Source of the DNA: Hyalangium ruber
GTDB taxonomy: Bacteria > Myxococcota > Myxococcia > Myxococcales > Myxococcaceae
Length of the DNA: 64,000 nt
Direction of reading: 5' to 3'
Assembly: GCF_034259325.1 (NCBI RefSeq)
Contig: NZ_JAXIVS010000025.1
Location: forward strand, 1 to 64,000
Shown here: positions 17,115 through 26,070 of the stretch, piece after piece
Position numbering within the stretch: position 1 is the first letter of the stretch
How the letters are laid out: every line of letters begins with the position of its first letter
Made by a program: the position numbers and the translations under genes
Notes under the pieces: generated by a model
Seen by the model: the letters and a program-made list of their open reading frames with translations, nothing else
Database searches by the model: none
Told to the model about the DNA's origin: nothing

Positions 17115-19484
17115 TCACTGAGAACCACGGCCCCGCGCCATGAGCGCGCGCAGGACCCGTTCACTGGTGGCCGGAATCCGGTGTACGTGCGCTCCGGTCG
17201 CATGCCGGATCGCATTGGAGACGGCGGCGGCCACTCCGACGATGCTGGTCTCGGCCACCCCTTTCGCCCCGAATGGCGCCTCTCCGTGGGGATGCTCCAG
17301 CAGGACGGCGTGGAGCGCGACGGGAACATCCGGTGCCCCGAGGACCTTGTAGCCGCTCATGCTCGGGTTGGTCAGCTGGCCCTCCCGCCACACCAGTTCC
17401 TCCGTCAGCGCGAAGCCGAGTCCCTGCACGAACCCGCCCTGCACCTGCCCCTCCGCCGCCGCCGGGTTGATCGTGCGCCCCACGTCGTGGACGCTCCACC
17501 CTTCGAGCACCTGGACGTGGCCGGTCAGCTCGTCCACCTCCACCTCGACCACCTGCGTGGCGAACACGAAGTAGCCATTGCCCATCGACGACATCCCCTG
17601 GGCAGTCGTCCGCTTGGTGTCGATCGGGATCGGCGGGAACAGCCAACGGGAGCTGGCGATGATCGGCCCTCCCTTGAAGTAAAGCGCGCGGGCTGCGATG
17701 GCGCCGAACGTCACCGAGGCGTCGGGCTTGCCTTTGACTCCGACGATGCCGCCGGGCCGCAGCTCGAGCTCCCGCTCCGGGCGGCCCAGCATCTCACTGG
17801 CCTGCTCGAAGAGCTGCTGCTGGACCTGCTCGCACGCCTGGGTGACCACCCGGCCCACGGTGAACGTGGTGCGGGTCCCTCCGGTACACCAGTCGTAGGG
17901 TGAGCCATCCGTGTCCGGACTGGTGAAGTTGATCTGCTCCATCGAGAGCCCCAGGGCCGCGGCCGCGCACTGGGCCAGCGCCGTATCCGAGCCCTGGCCG
18001 ATGTCCACGGCTCCCGTGTTGACGGTGACCGTCCCATCCTCGTTGAGCCGCACCGTGGCGCTCGAGCCCAGCAGCGCCGACACGTGCCCCACCGCAGCGA
18101 TCCCGATGCCGCGCCGCTTGCCGGTAGGGGCGGCCTGCTGGCTCCGGCGCCGGTTCCAGTCCGACACCTCGCGCGCCCGCTCCAGGCAGGCCTTGAGCGT
18201 GCCGCTCTCGACGGGGACGCCTCCCAACCACCGCTCCCCCGTTTCGAGCGCGTTGCGGAGCCGCAGCTCGATGGGGTCCATGCCCAACCGCTCTGCGAGC
18301 TGATCGATCTGCACCTCGCTGGCGAAGTGGATCTGCGGGTTGCCGAACCCTCGGAACGCCGACGCCCGGAGCCGGTTGGTGTACACGCACCAGCACTCGA
18401 TATCGACGTGCGGGATGCGATACGGCCCGCGCGCGAACCAGGCCCCCACCCCCGCGACGAACGGCCCATCATCCGCGTAGGCGCCCGTGTCGAAGTAGAT
18501 CCGTACCTGGCGAGCCAGGATGCGGCCGTCCCGCGTCGCGCCCGTGCGCATGTGGATGCGGCACCCGTGGCGCGACCGCATCATCCGCATGTCATCCGTG
18601 CGCGAGAACGTCATCTTGACCGGCGCGCCCGTGGCCTTCGCCAGCGCCACCGTGATGGGCTGGTTGGTGGACTCCGTCTTTCCGCCGAACCCTCCGCCCA
18701 CTCGGGGCGCGATGACTCGGATCCGGGACATGGGAATGCCCAGCGCCTCGGCGATGACCGCCTGCGTCCGGAACACGGACTGGGTCGAGGTGTAGACCGT
18801 CACCTTGCCGGTGTCGCGATCCACCGAGGCCAGCGTCGCGCATGGCTCCAGGTAGACGTGCTGCTGCGCGGGCGTCTCGTACACGTCCTCGACAATTACC
18901 TCGCACCGCTCCCACACCTTGTCCGACTCGCCCTCGATGAGCCGGATGTGTGAGGCGGCATTGGGCGCCTTGGCGCGGGCCTCGGTGTTCTCCTGGAGGC
19001 TGAAGTAGGCGTCACGCTGGGCGTGGAGCACGGGCGCGTCTGGGCGCAGCGCCTCCTCGGGATCGAAGACCGAGGGCAGCGGCTCGTACTGGATATCGAT
19101 CGCCTCGAGCGCCCGGCGGGCCGTCTGGAGATCGACCGCCGCCACCGCCGCCACCGGCTCGCCCGCGTAGAGGACCTTGCCGCGCGCGAGCAGCGGTTGA
19201 TCCTTGATGACCGCGCCGATCTTGTGGTCAGGCAGATCCTCGGCCGTGAGCACGGCCTTCACCCCGGGCAGCGCCTTGGCCCGCGAGGTGTCGTACGAGA
19301 GGATCCGGGCATGCGCATGGGGACTGCCCAGCAGCGCGCCATGGAGCATGCCCGGCAGGGTCATGTCGTCGGTGTAGACCGCGCGTCCGGTGACCTTCTC
19401 GCGCGCGTCCAGCCTCGGCACGGACTGGCCCAGCACCTCTCCCACCGGGGTCGGCCCTGGCTTCGGTTTCCCCTGCTGACTCAT
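17115..19484 (-). CDS. Molybdenum hydroxylase large subunit (xanthine dehydrogenase/aldehyde oxidase family)
   Basis: 789 residues. It starts [18 protein letters not shown] and contains the molybdopterin-binding signatures [29 protein letters not shown] and the C-terminal GAKGVAETS holding the active-site Glu. The CO-dehydrogenase loop AYxCSFR is absent, and AFRGFG is the form seen in xanthine dehydrogenase and aldehyde oxidase relatives. So it hydroxylates an N-heterocycle or aldehyde with water as oxygen source. The ATG overlaps the stop of the 2Fe-2S subunit gene by 4 bases. The exact substrate is undetermined. Confidence 0.9.
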   Translation of the reverse strand: MSQQGKPKPGPTPVGEVLGQSVPRLDAREKVTGRAVYTDDMTLPGMLHGALLGSPHAHARILSYDTSRAKALPGVKAVLTAEDLPDHKIGAVIKDQPLLARGKVLYAGEPVAAVAAVDLQTARRALEAIDIQYEPLPSVFDPEEALRPDAPVLHAQRDAYFSLQENTEARAKAPNAASHIRLIEGESDKVWERCEVIVEDVYETPAQQHVYLEPCATLASVDRDTGKVTVYTSTQSVFRTQAVIAEALGIPMSRIRVIAPRVGGGFGGKTESTNQPITVALAKATGAPVKMTFSRTDDMRMMRSRHGCRIHMRTGATRDGRILARQVRIYFDTGAYADDGPFVAGVGAWFARGPYRIPHVDIECWCVYTNRLRASAFRGFGNPQIHFASEVQIDQLAERLGMDPIELRLRNALETGERWLGGVPVESGTLKACLERAREVSDWNRRRSQQAAPTGKRRGIGIAAVGHVSALLGSSATVRLNEDGTVTVNTGAVDIGQGSDTALAQCAAAALGLSMEQINFTSPDTDGSPYDWCTGGTRTTFTVGRVVTQACEQVQQQLFEQASEMLGRPERELELRPGGIVGVKGKPDASVTFGAIAARALYFKGGPIIASSRWLFPPIPIDTKRTTAQGMSSMGNGYFVFATQVVEVEVDELTGHVQVLEGWSVHDVGRTINPAAAEGQVQGGFVQGLGFALTEELVWREGQLTNPSMSGYKVLGAPDVPVALHAVLLEHPHGEAPFGAKGVAETSIVGVAAAVSNAIRHATGAHVHRIPATSERVLRALMARGRGSQ

Positions 19485-19951
19485 GGCCGCCCTCCCACCG
19501 AGGCGATGGCCTCCACGACCTTCGCGTAGCCCGAGCATCGGCAGACGTTGCTGCCCAGCGCCTGGCGGACCTCCTCCACCGTGGGGTGCGGATTGCGATC
19601 GAGCAGTGCCTTCGCCGTGATGACGATGCCGGACATGCAGAAGCCGCACTGCACCGCTCCGTGCTGGACCAGGGCCTGCTGCACCGGGTGGAGCGCGTTG
19701 CCTTGCTCCACTCCCTCGATCGTGGTGATCGCTCGGTCCCGCAGGGGCAAGGCCAGGGACAGGCAGGAGAACACCGGCTCGCCGTCCACCAGCACCATGC
19801 AGGCCCCGCAGCTCCCCTGGTCACAGCCTCGCCGGGTGCCCGTCGCGCGAAGGTCCTCCCGGAGCACGTCCAACAGCGTCCGCTCCGGAGGGACCGCGAG
19901 CGTGTGGGTCGTCCCATTGATGGTGAGGGACAGAGGGATCTTGTCAGCCAT
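19481..19951 (-). CDS. Molybdenum hydroxylase 2Fe-2S subunit
   Basis: 156 residues from [13 protein letters not shown]. Eight cysteines in two clusters: [14 protein letters not shown]...FSC (plant ferredoxin-type centre) and CGFC...NVCRCSGY (the helical CxxC/CxC centre). It passes electrons from the molybdenum site to the FAD subunit. Its start overlaps the end of the FAD gene by 8 bases. Confidence 0.93.
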   Translation of the reverse strand: MADKIPLSLTINGTTHTLAVPPERTLLDVLREDLRATGTRRGCDQGSCGACMVLVDGEPVFSCLSLALPLRDRAITTIEGVEQGNALHPVQQALVQHGAVQCGFCMSGIVITAKALLDRNPHPTVEEVRQALGSNVCRCSGYAKVVEAIASVGGRP

Positions 19952-20792
19952 GGGCAGGCTCCCGGGCAAGGGACACGGCACGGCCGAGCAGGCGCGGGAT
20001 GAGCAGGCGCCGGTACTCGGCCGAACCCCGAACGTCATCGACAGGCGAGGCGGCACGGGCCAGGAGCTGCCCCGCCTCGGCGATATCCTGTTCCCCGAGC
20101 GGGGTACCCACGAGCCGCTGGTCGGCGGCGGCGACATGGAGCGGCACCGGCCCGCAGCACCCCACGGCCACGCGCGCCTGGCGGCACGTGGCCCCCTCCA
20201 TGGCGAGCACCAGCGAGATGGACACCGTGGGGTAGTCGCCGGACACGCGGCTGAACCGGAGGTGGTGTCCCACCGCGCCCTCCGGGCCCCGGGGAATGAA
20301 GATCCGGGTGATCAGCTCATCTCGGCCCAGGGAGGTCTGGAAGCGATCCACGAAGAGCGACTCCACGGGGACGAGCCGCCGGCCGCTGGGGCCCGCCACC
20401 TCCACCTGGGCCGAGGCAGCGACCAGGGCCACGGGAATCTCCGTGTTGGGATCGGCCAACCCGACCGAGCCTCCCACAGTGGCCATGTTGCGGATGGCTG
20501 GGTGCGCCAGTTGCTCCGCGGCGCTGCGCACCACCCTCATGGCCCCGCGCAGGCGCGTGTCGGCCGCCACGGTTCGGTGTCGCACCATGGCTCCCACCCA
20601 GAGCCCCTCTGGCGTCTCGGTGATGGCGGACAGTTCCTGAATCCGATGCAGGCTGACCAGCATCGCGGGCGCGGCGTGTCCCGCGTGCATCATCGCCACC
20701 AGCGAGGCCCCTCCCGCGAGACAGCGCGCATGCTCCGTGGAGGCCAGGAGGGCGACTCCCTCCTCCACCGTTTGAGGTTCCGCGTATCTCAT
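19944..20792 (-). CDS. Molybdenum hydroxylase FAD-binding subunit
   Basis: 282 residues from [16 protein letters not shown], with GGGGAAGGGG before the ATG. FAD-binding (CoxM/CutM) motifs are [12 protein letters not shown] and [16 protein letters not shown]. It is the first gene of the operon FAD - 2Fe-2S - Mo - M20 - permease, all with overlaps or short gaps. It passes electrons to an unknown acceptor. The promoter must lie in the 20793-21060 gap, where nothing specific was recognised. Confidence 0.92.
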   Translation of the reverse strand: MRYAEPQTVEEGVALLASTEHARCLAGGASLVAMMHAGHAAPAMLVSLHRIQELSAITETPEGLWVGAMVRHRTVAADTRLRGAMRVVRSAAEQLAHPAIRNMATVGGSVGLADPNTEIPVALVAASAQVEVAGPSGRRLVPVESLFVDRFQTSLGRDELITRIFIPRGPEGAVGHHLRFSRVSGDYPTVSISLVLAMEGATCRQARVAVGCCGPVPLHVAAADQRLVGTPLGEQDIAEAGQLLARAASPVDDVRGSAEYRRLLIPRLLGRAVSLAREPAHG

Positions 20793-21060
20793 CGCACCCC
20801 TTCCCCGACTTGGGTTCACAGGCAGTGTACCCAGGTCTCTTTCAAGGTGGTGTACACGGTCCTGCCGCATCACGTCACTCCGTGACACGGGGGAAGGCAC
20901 GGACACGCACTCGGGCTCGCAGGTCGCGGGTCCCTCGTCTCGGCGCGGGGCCCCCCGTCAGCGGACGGGTCCTCCCGCGCCGGCCGTCCCGCTCTCCCTC
21001 GGCTCACGGGCCTCTTTGACTCCTCGGTCTCCAGCATCCTCTCAGGGCGCGCTCTCGCCA

Positions 21061-21085
21061 AACCTGTCCGGTTGTCTGACAGGTT
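21061..21085. promoter_or_regulatory. Short perfect inverted repeat
   Basis: AACCTGTC (21061-21068) pairs with GACAGGTT (21078-21085) around a 9-base loop, within the 596-base gap between the hydroxylase operon and the Sir2 gene. The half CTGACAGGT also occurs before the MATE gene (12350-12358). It may be an operator or a dispersed repeat. Confidence 0.35.
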
Positions 21086-21370
21086 CGGACGGGCCCTCTC
21101 CTTCAGAGGGTCTCCCCACGGACCTGCGTCGACGTTCTCTGCACGGATAACGCCATTCCCCCTGGCACTGAGCCCTACCGCAGCCCTCTCTTGACCGAAC
21201 TCTATCCACCGCCTCGCACCGACCCGAGACTCGATGATGACGTGGAAATCAACGGTGGCTGCTGGTTCCGCGCCGACGACCTCAAGCCCCCGTGCTTGAA
21301 GGATTGGTACGAGTGGAAGGGCAGTTGCTATTGGCCCCTGCTGGCTCGAGAACGTCCACCCACCTCCTGA
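21080..21370 (+). pseudogene. Orphan C-terminal tail of a Ser/Thr kinase of the myxobacterial type
   Basis: The frame opens just after a stop at 21077 and ends with TGA at 21370. It lacks a kinase domain, a plausible start and a signal. Its end carries the Cys/Trp signature that closes many myxobacterial membrane kinases: VEINGGCWF, LKPPC, YEWKGSCYWP. The part before about 21190 is not recognisable. It reads as the remnant of a kinase gene whose catalytic part has been deleted; the intact-looking kinase at the left edge of the window lacks just this kind of tail. The rest of the gap, 20793-21060, shows no gene. Confidence 0.65.
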
Positions 21371-21388
21371 GAGGTGTGACGCGCCCAC

Positions 21389-22735
21389 CTACCGCCGCAG
21401 GGCCTTGATCAGCTCGGGTAGCACCACGTCCGCCTCGCCCGGCAACAGCAGCGTGTCGAGGCTTCGCGACAGGCGGGAGGCCGTTCGCTTGAGTTCGATC
21501 ACAGGCACTCCGTTGGCGCGCGCCAGTCGTGGCAACTCCGACGCTGGCGCCACGTCCATGGCCGTGCCCACCACCAGCAGTGCGTCACACCGCCGCACGA
21601 GCTCGAGCGCTTGATGCATCCGCGCTGACGCGACCCGCTCCCCGAAGAGCACCACGTCGGGCCGCAACGCACCGCCGCACCGCTCACAGCGCGGCGGACG
21701 CGGCTGGCCCGCTCCTACGTAGGAGGCCGCGGTCCGTCCGGGTCGATCGTCACAGTCATGGCACCGGGTCTCCAGCAACGTGCCATGCAGCTCGATGACC
21801 GGCGGCATCGGCACCTGGGCCCCCTGCACCGCCAGGTGCGCCTCCTGGTGCAGCCCGTCGACGTTCTGCGTGGCGATGCCCATCAAGTTCGGGCAGGCCG
21901 CGAGCGCGAGGTGCGCGGCGGCCGGGGGGTGCGGCCCCTCTCCCAGGAAGTCGGCGATCACCTCCCAGAGCACTCCCGGCGCTTCCCGGAACCGGAACAC
22001 CGAGACCGCCGCGTCGCGGTCCCAGCGCTGCCACAGCTCCTTGCGCGTCGCCAAGCCACTACCCACCGAGAGTCCCGAGCCGGTCAGCGCCAGAATGGAC
22101 CGGGCTCCGGCCAGCAGTCGCGCGGCTTCGTGTGGTGTCACTCTCCGCGTCGCCAGCTCCCTCTCGAACTCCGCAGAGGATGCGCCCTCGGGCTCTGGCG
22201 CCACCTCGTCCAGCAACTCCGTGACGAGCGGCGCGGCACATTGCGCCAGCGGCCGTGGACCCGCCGCCGCGTCCCGCAGGGCATCCGCGAGCTGCCCCCG
22301 AACCCGGTGCGCCAACAGCGGCCGCAGCGCGCCCGGCCCTGGCTCGAGGCTCGCCTGGAGGAAGCGGATCGCCTCGCTCCGATGCCCCGCGAACCGCAGC
22401 GCGATGCCCATCTGGTACCGCGAGATGCGGTGCCCAGGCTCCAGGGTCAGCGCCCGGGTGAGCCAGGTGATGGCCTCCTCGACGCCTCCCGCCACCAGGG
22501 CGAGCCCCCCCAACTGCGCGCACGCCGGCACCAAGGTGGGCGCGAACTCCAGCGAAGCCCTAAGCGAAACCCGCGCTTCCTCCAGCTCCCCCAGGAGCCG
22601 GTGCGCGATGGCCAGGTGGTAGTGCGCGCGTGCATCCTCGGGCGCATGGGAGACCGCCTCCCGCAGGCAGGTGGCCGCCTCGCGCTCACGCCCCGCCCGA
22701 AGCAGCGCCAGGCCTCGGGTGTGCAGCTCGTTCAT
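21389..22735 (-). CDS. TPR-Sir2 fusion protein (sirtuin-like NAD-dependent deacylase)
   Basis: 448 residues. Residues 1-135 form about four tetratricopeptide repeats (e.g. ARAHYHLAIAHRLLGELEEA). Residues 205-448 are a sirtuin domain: TGSGLSVGSGLATR in place of the usual GAGxS..SGIPxFR, TQNVDGLH (289-296), catalytic His in ELHG (H317), four zinc cysteines (C325, C328, C350, C353) and VVGTAMDVAPASELP. The NAD loop is three residues short and Gly-Ala-Gly is Gly-Ser-Gly, so activity may be altered. The TPR part probably selects protein partners. The membrane protein genes to the right share its direction. Confidence 0.85.
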   Translation of the reverse strand: MNELHTRGLALLRAGREREAATCLREAVSHAPEDARAHYHLAIAHRLLGELEEARVSLRASLEFAPTLVPACAQLGGLALVAGGVEEAITWLTRALTLEPGHRISRYQMGIALRFAGHRSEAIRFLQASLEPGPGALRPLLAHRVRGQLADALRDAAAGPRPLAQCAAPLVTELLDEVAPEPEGASSAEFERELATRRVTPHEAARLLAGARSILALTGSGLSVGSGLATRKELWQRWDRDAAVSVFRFREAPGVLWEVIADFLGEGPHPPAAAHLALAACPNLMGIATQNVDGLHQEAHLAVQGAQVPMPPVIELHGTLLETRCHDCDDRPGRTAASYVGAGQPRPPRCERCGGALRPDVVLFGERVASARMHQALELVRRCDALLVVGTAMDVAPASELPRLARANGVPVIELKRTASRLSRSLDTLLLPGEADVVLPELIKALRR

Positions 22736-22747
22736 GGCGGGCCCGCC

Positions 22748-23233
22748 TCAGGGAGCCGGGGCGGGCGCGGGCTTCTCGGGGCTGGGGCTGTCCCCAAAGG
22801 GAATCCCCGCGGGGATGAACGTCCCGTCCGGATCCGCCTGCCACATCGAGTAGCGGCGCGAGGACACTTCCTTCAGCACTCCGCCCTGGTAGCAGACCGT
22901 GTAGACCGTGGTCACCGGCTCGACGAGCGAGAACATGCCGTGCTGGAAGCACTCCATGCCCCCCGCGCGCATCTCCTTGCCGATGGGACGCCCGAGCTGC
23001 CCGACCACGTCCTGCTGCGACATCCCCACACTCACCGCCCGAATGCCGTTCGGGGTGATGATCCGCACCATCTCCGGCTGCCCCTGCATCGACGCCCACG
23101 CGGCCAGCGCCCCGAACAGCGGCACCACCACCACGAAGATCCAACGGCGGTTGGAGGCGCGCCGCTCACGAAAGGCGCTGAAGAGGTTGTCGGGCGCCGA
23201 GGTCGCCTGCTCTGCCACCGTGGAGGGATTCAT
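22748..23233 (-). CDS. Small membrane-anchored protein with a BamE/SmpA-like domain
   Basis: 161 residues from MNPSTVAEQ (an ATG 15 bases upstream is also possible). One membrane helix at about residues 28-46, then a periplasmic domain containing VSVGMSQQDVVGQLGRPIG, which resembles the GMTxxEVxxLLGxP helix of BamE/SmpA-like proteins, and a Pro/Ala-rich end. No function can be given. It ends 12 bases before the Sir2 gene, in the same direction. Confidence 0.6.
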   Translation of the reverse strand: MNPSTVAEQATSAPDNLFSAFRERRASNRRWIFVVVVPLFGALAAWASMQGQPEMVRIITPNGIRAVSVGMSQQDVVGQLGRPIGKEMRAGGMECFQHGMFSLVEPVTTVYTVCYQGGVLKEVSSRRYSMWQADPDGTFIPAGIPFGDSPSPEKPAPAPAP

Positions 23234-23296
23234 GGGGGTCTCTTGCATTCTCACGCGGGAGGATAGCGGATACCCCAACCCCCTCCCAGGGCAGGT

Positions 23297-23725
23297 TCAT
23301 TCCAGGGCCCTCCGCCGGGTAAGCAGCCCATCCACTCCCGCGGCCAGCAGACCCCCCACCGTGTAGCAGAGCAGATCCGTGGCCAGGAACCCTCGCCCCA
23401 GCACCAGCGCGCCCAGCCGGTGCGCCCGCACCGCGTCAATCCAGGGCGCCCGGTAGAGCTGGCTGAACTCCACCAGGAACGAGATGCCCACCGCGAGCCC
23501 CACCGCCTGGAGCACCGAGAGGCGGGGCCAGAGGAAGACGAGGCACGCGTACACCATGGCCGTCCAGAGCGTGTCACCCGCGTAGGCAACGATGAAGGAG
23601 GGCAGCGGGACGGCTCCGGAGCGTGATCCCATCCCCAGCACGGGAAGCAAGAGCAACAGCGGCAGGACCGCCCACCGCCGGCGGACGGGAGGGGGAGTCC
23701 CAGGAGTAGCATCCAAAAGTCGCAT
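23297..23725 (-). CDS. DUF2809 integral membrane protein
   Basis: 142 residues from MRLLDATPG, four or five membrane helices. The conserved DUF2809 segments are present: YAGDTLWTAMVY, VEFSQLYRAPWIDAVR, LGALVLGRGF and DLLCYTVGG. The family has no known function. A later GTG start would shorten only the disordered N-terminus. Same direction as the two genes to its left, 63 bases apart. Confidence 0.85.
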   Translation of the reverse strand: MRLLDATPGTPPPVRRRWAVLPLLLLLPVLGMGSRSGAVPLPSFIVAYAGDTLWTAMVYACLVFLWPRLSVLQAVGLAVGISFLVEFSQLYRAPWIDAVRAHRLGALVLGRGFLATDLLCYTVGGLLAAGVDGLLTRRRALE

Positions 23726-23817
23726 TTGCCGTATTCTATGTTCTGTCCGGAATTCAGGCCGCGCGTGCCGGACCCCCGTTATGCACGGGAGAGCCCTCAA
23801 CTGGAGTGGAGAACGAC

Positions 23818-24714
23818 ATGCAGCACGCGTACGCAGAGATCAACGGCATCCGGATGCACTACGTGACGCACGGCACAGGGGAGCCCATCCTGTTCCTCCA
23901 CGGGTTCCCCGAGTACTGGGGCGTGTGGAAGCCCCTGCTGAAGGAGTTCTCGAAGGACTACCGGGTCATCGCCCCAGACCTGCGGGGCTACAACCTGACG
24001 TCCCGTCCCAGAGATGTCGAGCAGTACCGCATCCAGCACCTCGTCGCGGACGTGCGCGCGCTGGCCGAGCACCTGGGCCTGCGCAAGTTCACCCTGGTGG
24101 CCCAGGACTGGGGCGCGTTCCTGGGCTGGAGCTTCGCGATCCGCCACCCGGAGTACATCCGCCGCTTCGTCAGCATCGACGTCACCCACCCCGCCATCTT
24201 CGATCGCGAGCTGAAGGAGAACCCCTACCAGCAGAAGGCCAGCCAGTACATGCTGGGCATCCTCAACAACCCCCATGCCGCAGAGGAGCTGGTCGCCAAC
24301 GACTTCGCCCTCCCCCGCAAGCTCCTCTTCGAGGATGCGATCCACCACGGCGCCCGGCTCTCCGAGGAGGACCTCGCCGAATGGCTCACGGCCTGGAGGC
24401 AGCCCGGAGTGTTCAAGGCGGGGCACCAGTACTACCAGGCCGCGCGGATCGGCCCTCCGGATGGGAATGGCTTCCCGGGCGGCAGCAACCTCCTGGAGGA
24501 CGTGCCCCAGGAGAAATGGAAGGTGAACTTCCCCGTGCTCATGCTCTGGGCCGAGAAGGATCCCTACCTCCTCGAGGACTGCCTGCGAGGCCTGGAGGTG
24601 CTCGCACCCAACCTGACCCTCCACAAGGTCCCCGGCGCCAGCCACTGGCTCACCCTGGAGAAGCCCCAGGAGGTCATCCAGCACCTCCGCGACTTCTTCG
24701 CCAAGAAGGGCTGA
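23818..24714 (+). CDS. Alpha/beta hydrolase, probable epoxide hydrolase
   Basis: 298 residues, no signal peptide, so cytoplasmic. The oxyanion motif is HGFPEYW, the nucleophile elbow VAQDWGAFLGW (Asp nucleophile as in epoxide hydrolases and haloalkane dehalogenases), the acid in LWAEKDPYL and the catalytic His in GASHWLTLEKP. The cap region has the Tyr residues expected of epoxide hydrolases (e.g. HQYYQAA). GGAG stands before the ATG at 23818. It converges with the alanyl-tRNA editing gene, 4 bases away. Confidence 0.85.
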   Translation: MQHAYAEINGIRMHYVTHGTGEPILFLHGFPEYWGVWKPLLKEFSKDYRVIAPDLRGYNLTSRPRDVEQYRIQHLVADVRALAEHLGLRKFTLVAQDWGAFLGWSFAIRHPEYIRRFVSIDVTHPAIFDRELKENPYQQKASQYMLGILNNPHAAEELVANDFALPRKLLFEDAIHHGARLSEEDLAEWLTAWRQPGVFKAGHQYYQAARIGPPDGNGFPGGSNLLEDVPQEKWKVNFPVLMLWAEKDPYLLEDCLRGLEVLAPNLTLHKVPGASHWLTLEKPQEVIQHLRDFFAKKG

Positions 24715-24718
24715 GCCC

Positions 24719-25939
24719 CTACCCCAGCAGCGAGGCCACGAGCGCCGGGAAGTCGGCCCCCGCCGGCAGGCGCCCCTCGGCGTGCTCGGGCCGGCCTCCC
24801 CCTCGCCCGCCGCCCGCCTCCGCCAGGCGCTTGAGGAAGGCGCCACAGCCGAAGGGGGAGCCGCTCCCGCGGGCGATCAGCACCGCCAACCCCTCGGGAG
24901 CGCGGCCAGCCAGAAACACCACGGCCTCCGGGCGCGCCGTCAGCCTCGCCGCGATCGCCCGCAGCGACTCGGGGCCCGCTCCGTCCAGCACCGCCACCAC
25001 CCGGTGCTCCGGCGACTGCTCCAGCGCGGCGGCCAGCTCCGTGGCCGTCTGATCCGCCAGCTTCGCCCGGGCCGCCCCCAGCGCCTCGCGCGCCTCGGTG
25101 AGCTCACGGCGGAGCTTCTCGATGACGGTGGGTACCTCGCCCGGGCCACACGTGAAGGCCCGGCCCAGGCCACGCAGCGTGCCGGCCTCCTCCCACAGCT
25201 CGCTCCGGGCGCGAGGGCCCGCGGAGAACGACACCCGCCCCTTGCTCTTGTAGCGCTCCACCCCCAGCACCCGGATCAACCCCACCTGCGCCGAGCGGGT
25301 GCAGTGCGTGCCGCCACACGGCGACACATCGAAGTCGCCGATCTGCACCACGCGGATGTTGTCGGTCACCTTGGGCGCCCGGCGCAGCGGCAGCGCCGCC
25401 AGCTCCTCCGGCGTCGGGAAGAAGGAGCGGATCTGGATGTCATCGTCGATGACGGCGTTGACGAGCGCCTCGGCCTCGGCCACCTGCCGCTCGTCGAGCG
25501 CGTCCAGGTCCACGTCGATGGTACACAGCGTCTCGCCCAGGCGCGAAGAGACGGTGTGCGCGTTGGCCACGTCCACCAGCGCCCGCGAGAGCATGTGCTG
25601 CCCCGTGTGCAGCGCCATATGTACCCGTCGGCGGGCCCGGTCGATCTGCCCCGCGAGCTCGGCGCCCACCTCGGGCAGCCCCTTGCCCTCCGCCAGCTCC
25701 AGCACGTGGTGGACGAGGCCCGCGTCGTCCACTTGCACGTCCTTCACCGCCAACCCCCCGAGCACCCCGCGATCGGCCATCTGCCCTCCCGCCTCCGGGT
25801 AGAAGGCCGTCCGGTCGAGCACGAGGGAGGGGGCGCCATTCCACGCCGCGTGGGCGAGCACTCGCCCGGAGAACTGATGCAGGAAGGGATCGGAGTAGTA
25901 GAGCCGCTCGGTGGGAGACATGTCCCGAAGGGATAACAT
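24719..25939 (-). CDS. AlaX-type alanyl-tRNA editing protein with DHHA1 domain
   Basis: 406 residues. The editing domain has the zinc motifs HTGQHMLS (HxxxH) and CGGTHC; AFYPEAGGQMAD is the typical N-terminal segment. A coiled coil (about 265-305) leads to a DHHA1 domain ending FLKRLAEAGGGRGGG. It should hydrolyse Ser- or Gly-charged tRNA-Ala in trans. This is the large form of AlaX; no aminoacylation domain is present. GGAGG precedes the ATG by 10 bases. Confidence 0.88.
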   Translation of the reverse strand: MLSLRDMSPTERLYYSDPFLHQFSGRVLAHAAWNGAPSLVLDRTAFYPEAGGQMADRGVLGGLAVKDVQVDDAGLVHHVLELAEGKGLPEVGAELAGQIDRARRRVHMALHTGQHMLSRALVDVANAHTVSSRLGETLCTIDVDLDALDERQVAEAEALVNAVIDDDIQIRSFFPTPEELAALPLRRAPKVTDNIRVVQIGDFDVSPCGGTHCTRSAQVGLIRVLGVERYKSKGRVSFSAGPRARSELWEEAGTLRGLGRAFTCGPGEVPTVIEKLRRELTEAREALGAARAKLADQTATELAAALEQSPEHRVVAVLDGAGPESLRAIAARLTARPEAVVFLAGRAPEGLAVLIARGSGSPFGCGAFLKRLAEAGGGRGGGRPEHAEGRLPAGADFPALVASLLG

Positions 25940-26070
25940 GAAGGACCGCCTCCGGCGCCCGACCGCGCCTCTCGCCCGGAGAGGAAGGTGTCAGGCGCTC
26001 TCCGCCCCCCGCGTCACCGCCGGCAAGCCCTGAAAACCCGGGCATCCCTTTGAAAGCACGTGTGACGATC

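Noticed and set aside
17115-19484. Carbon monoxide dehydrogenase (coxL)
   Set aside because: The active-site loop AYxCSFR is absent; AFRGFG is of the xanthine dehydrogenase/aldehyde oxidase type.
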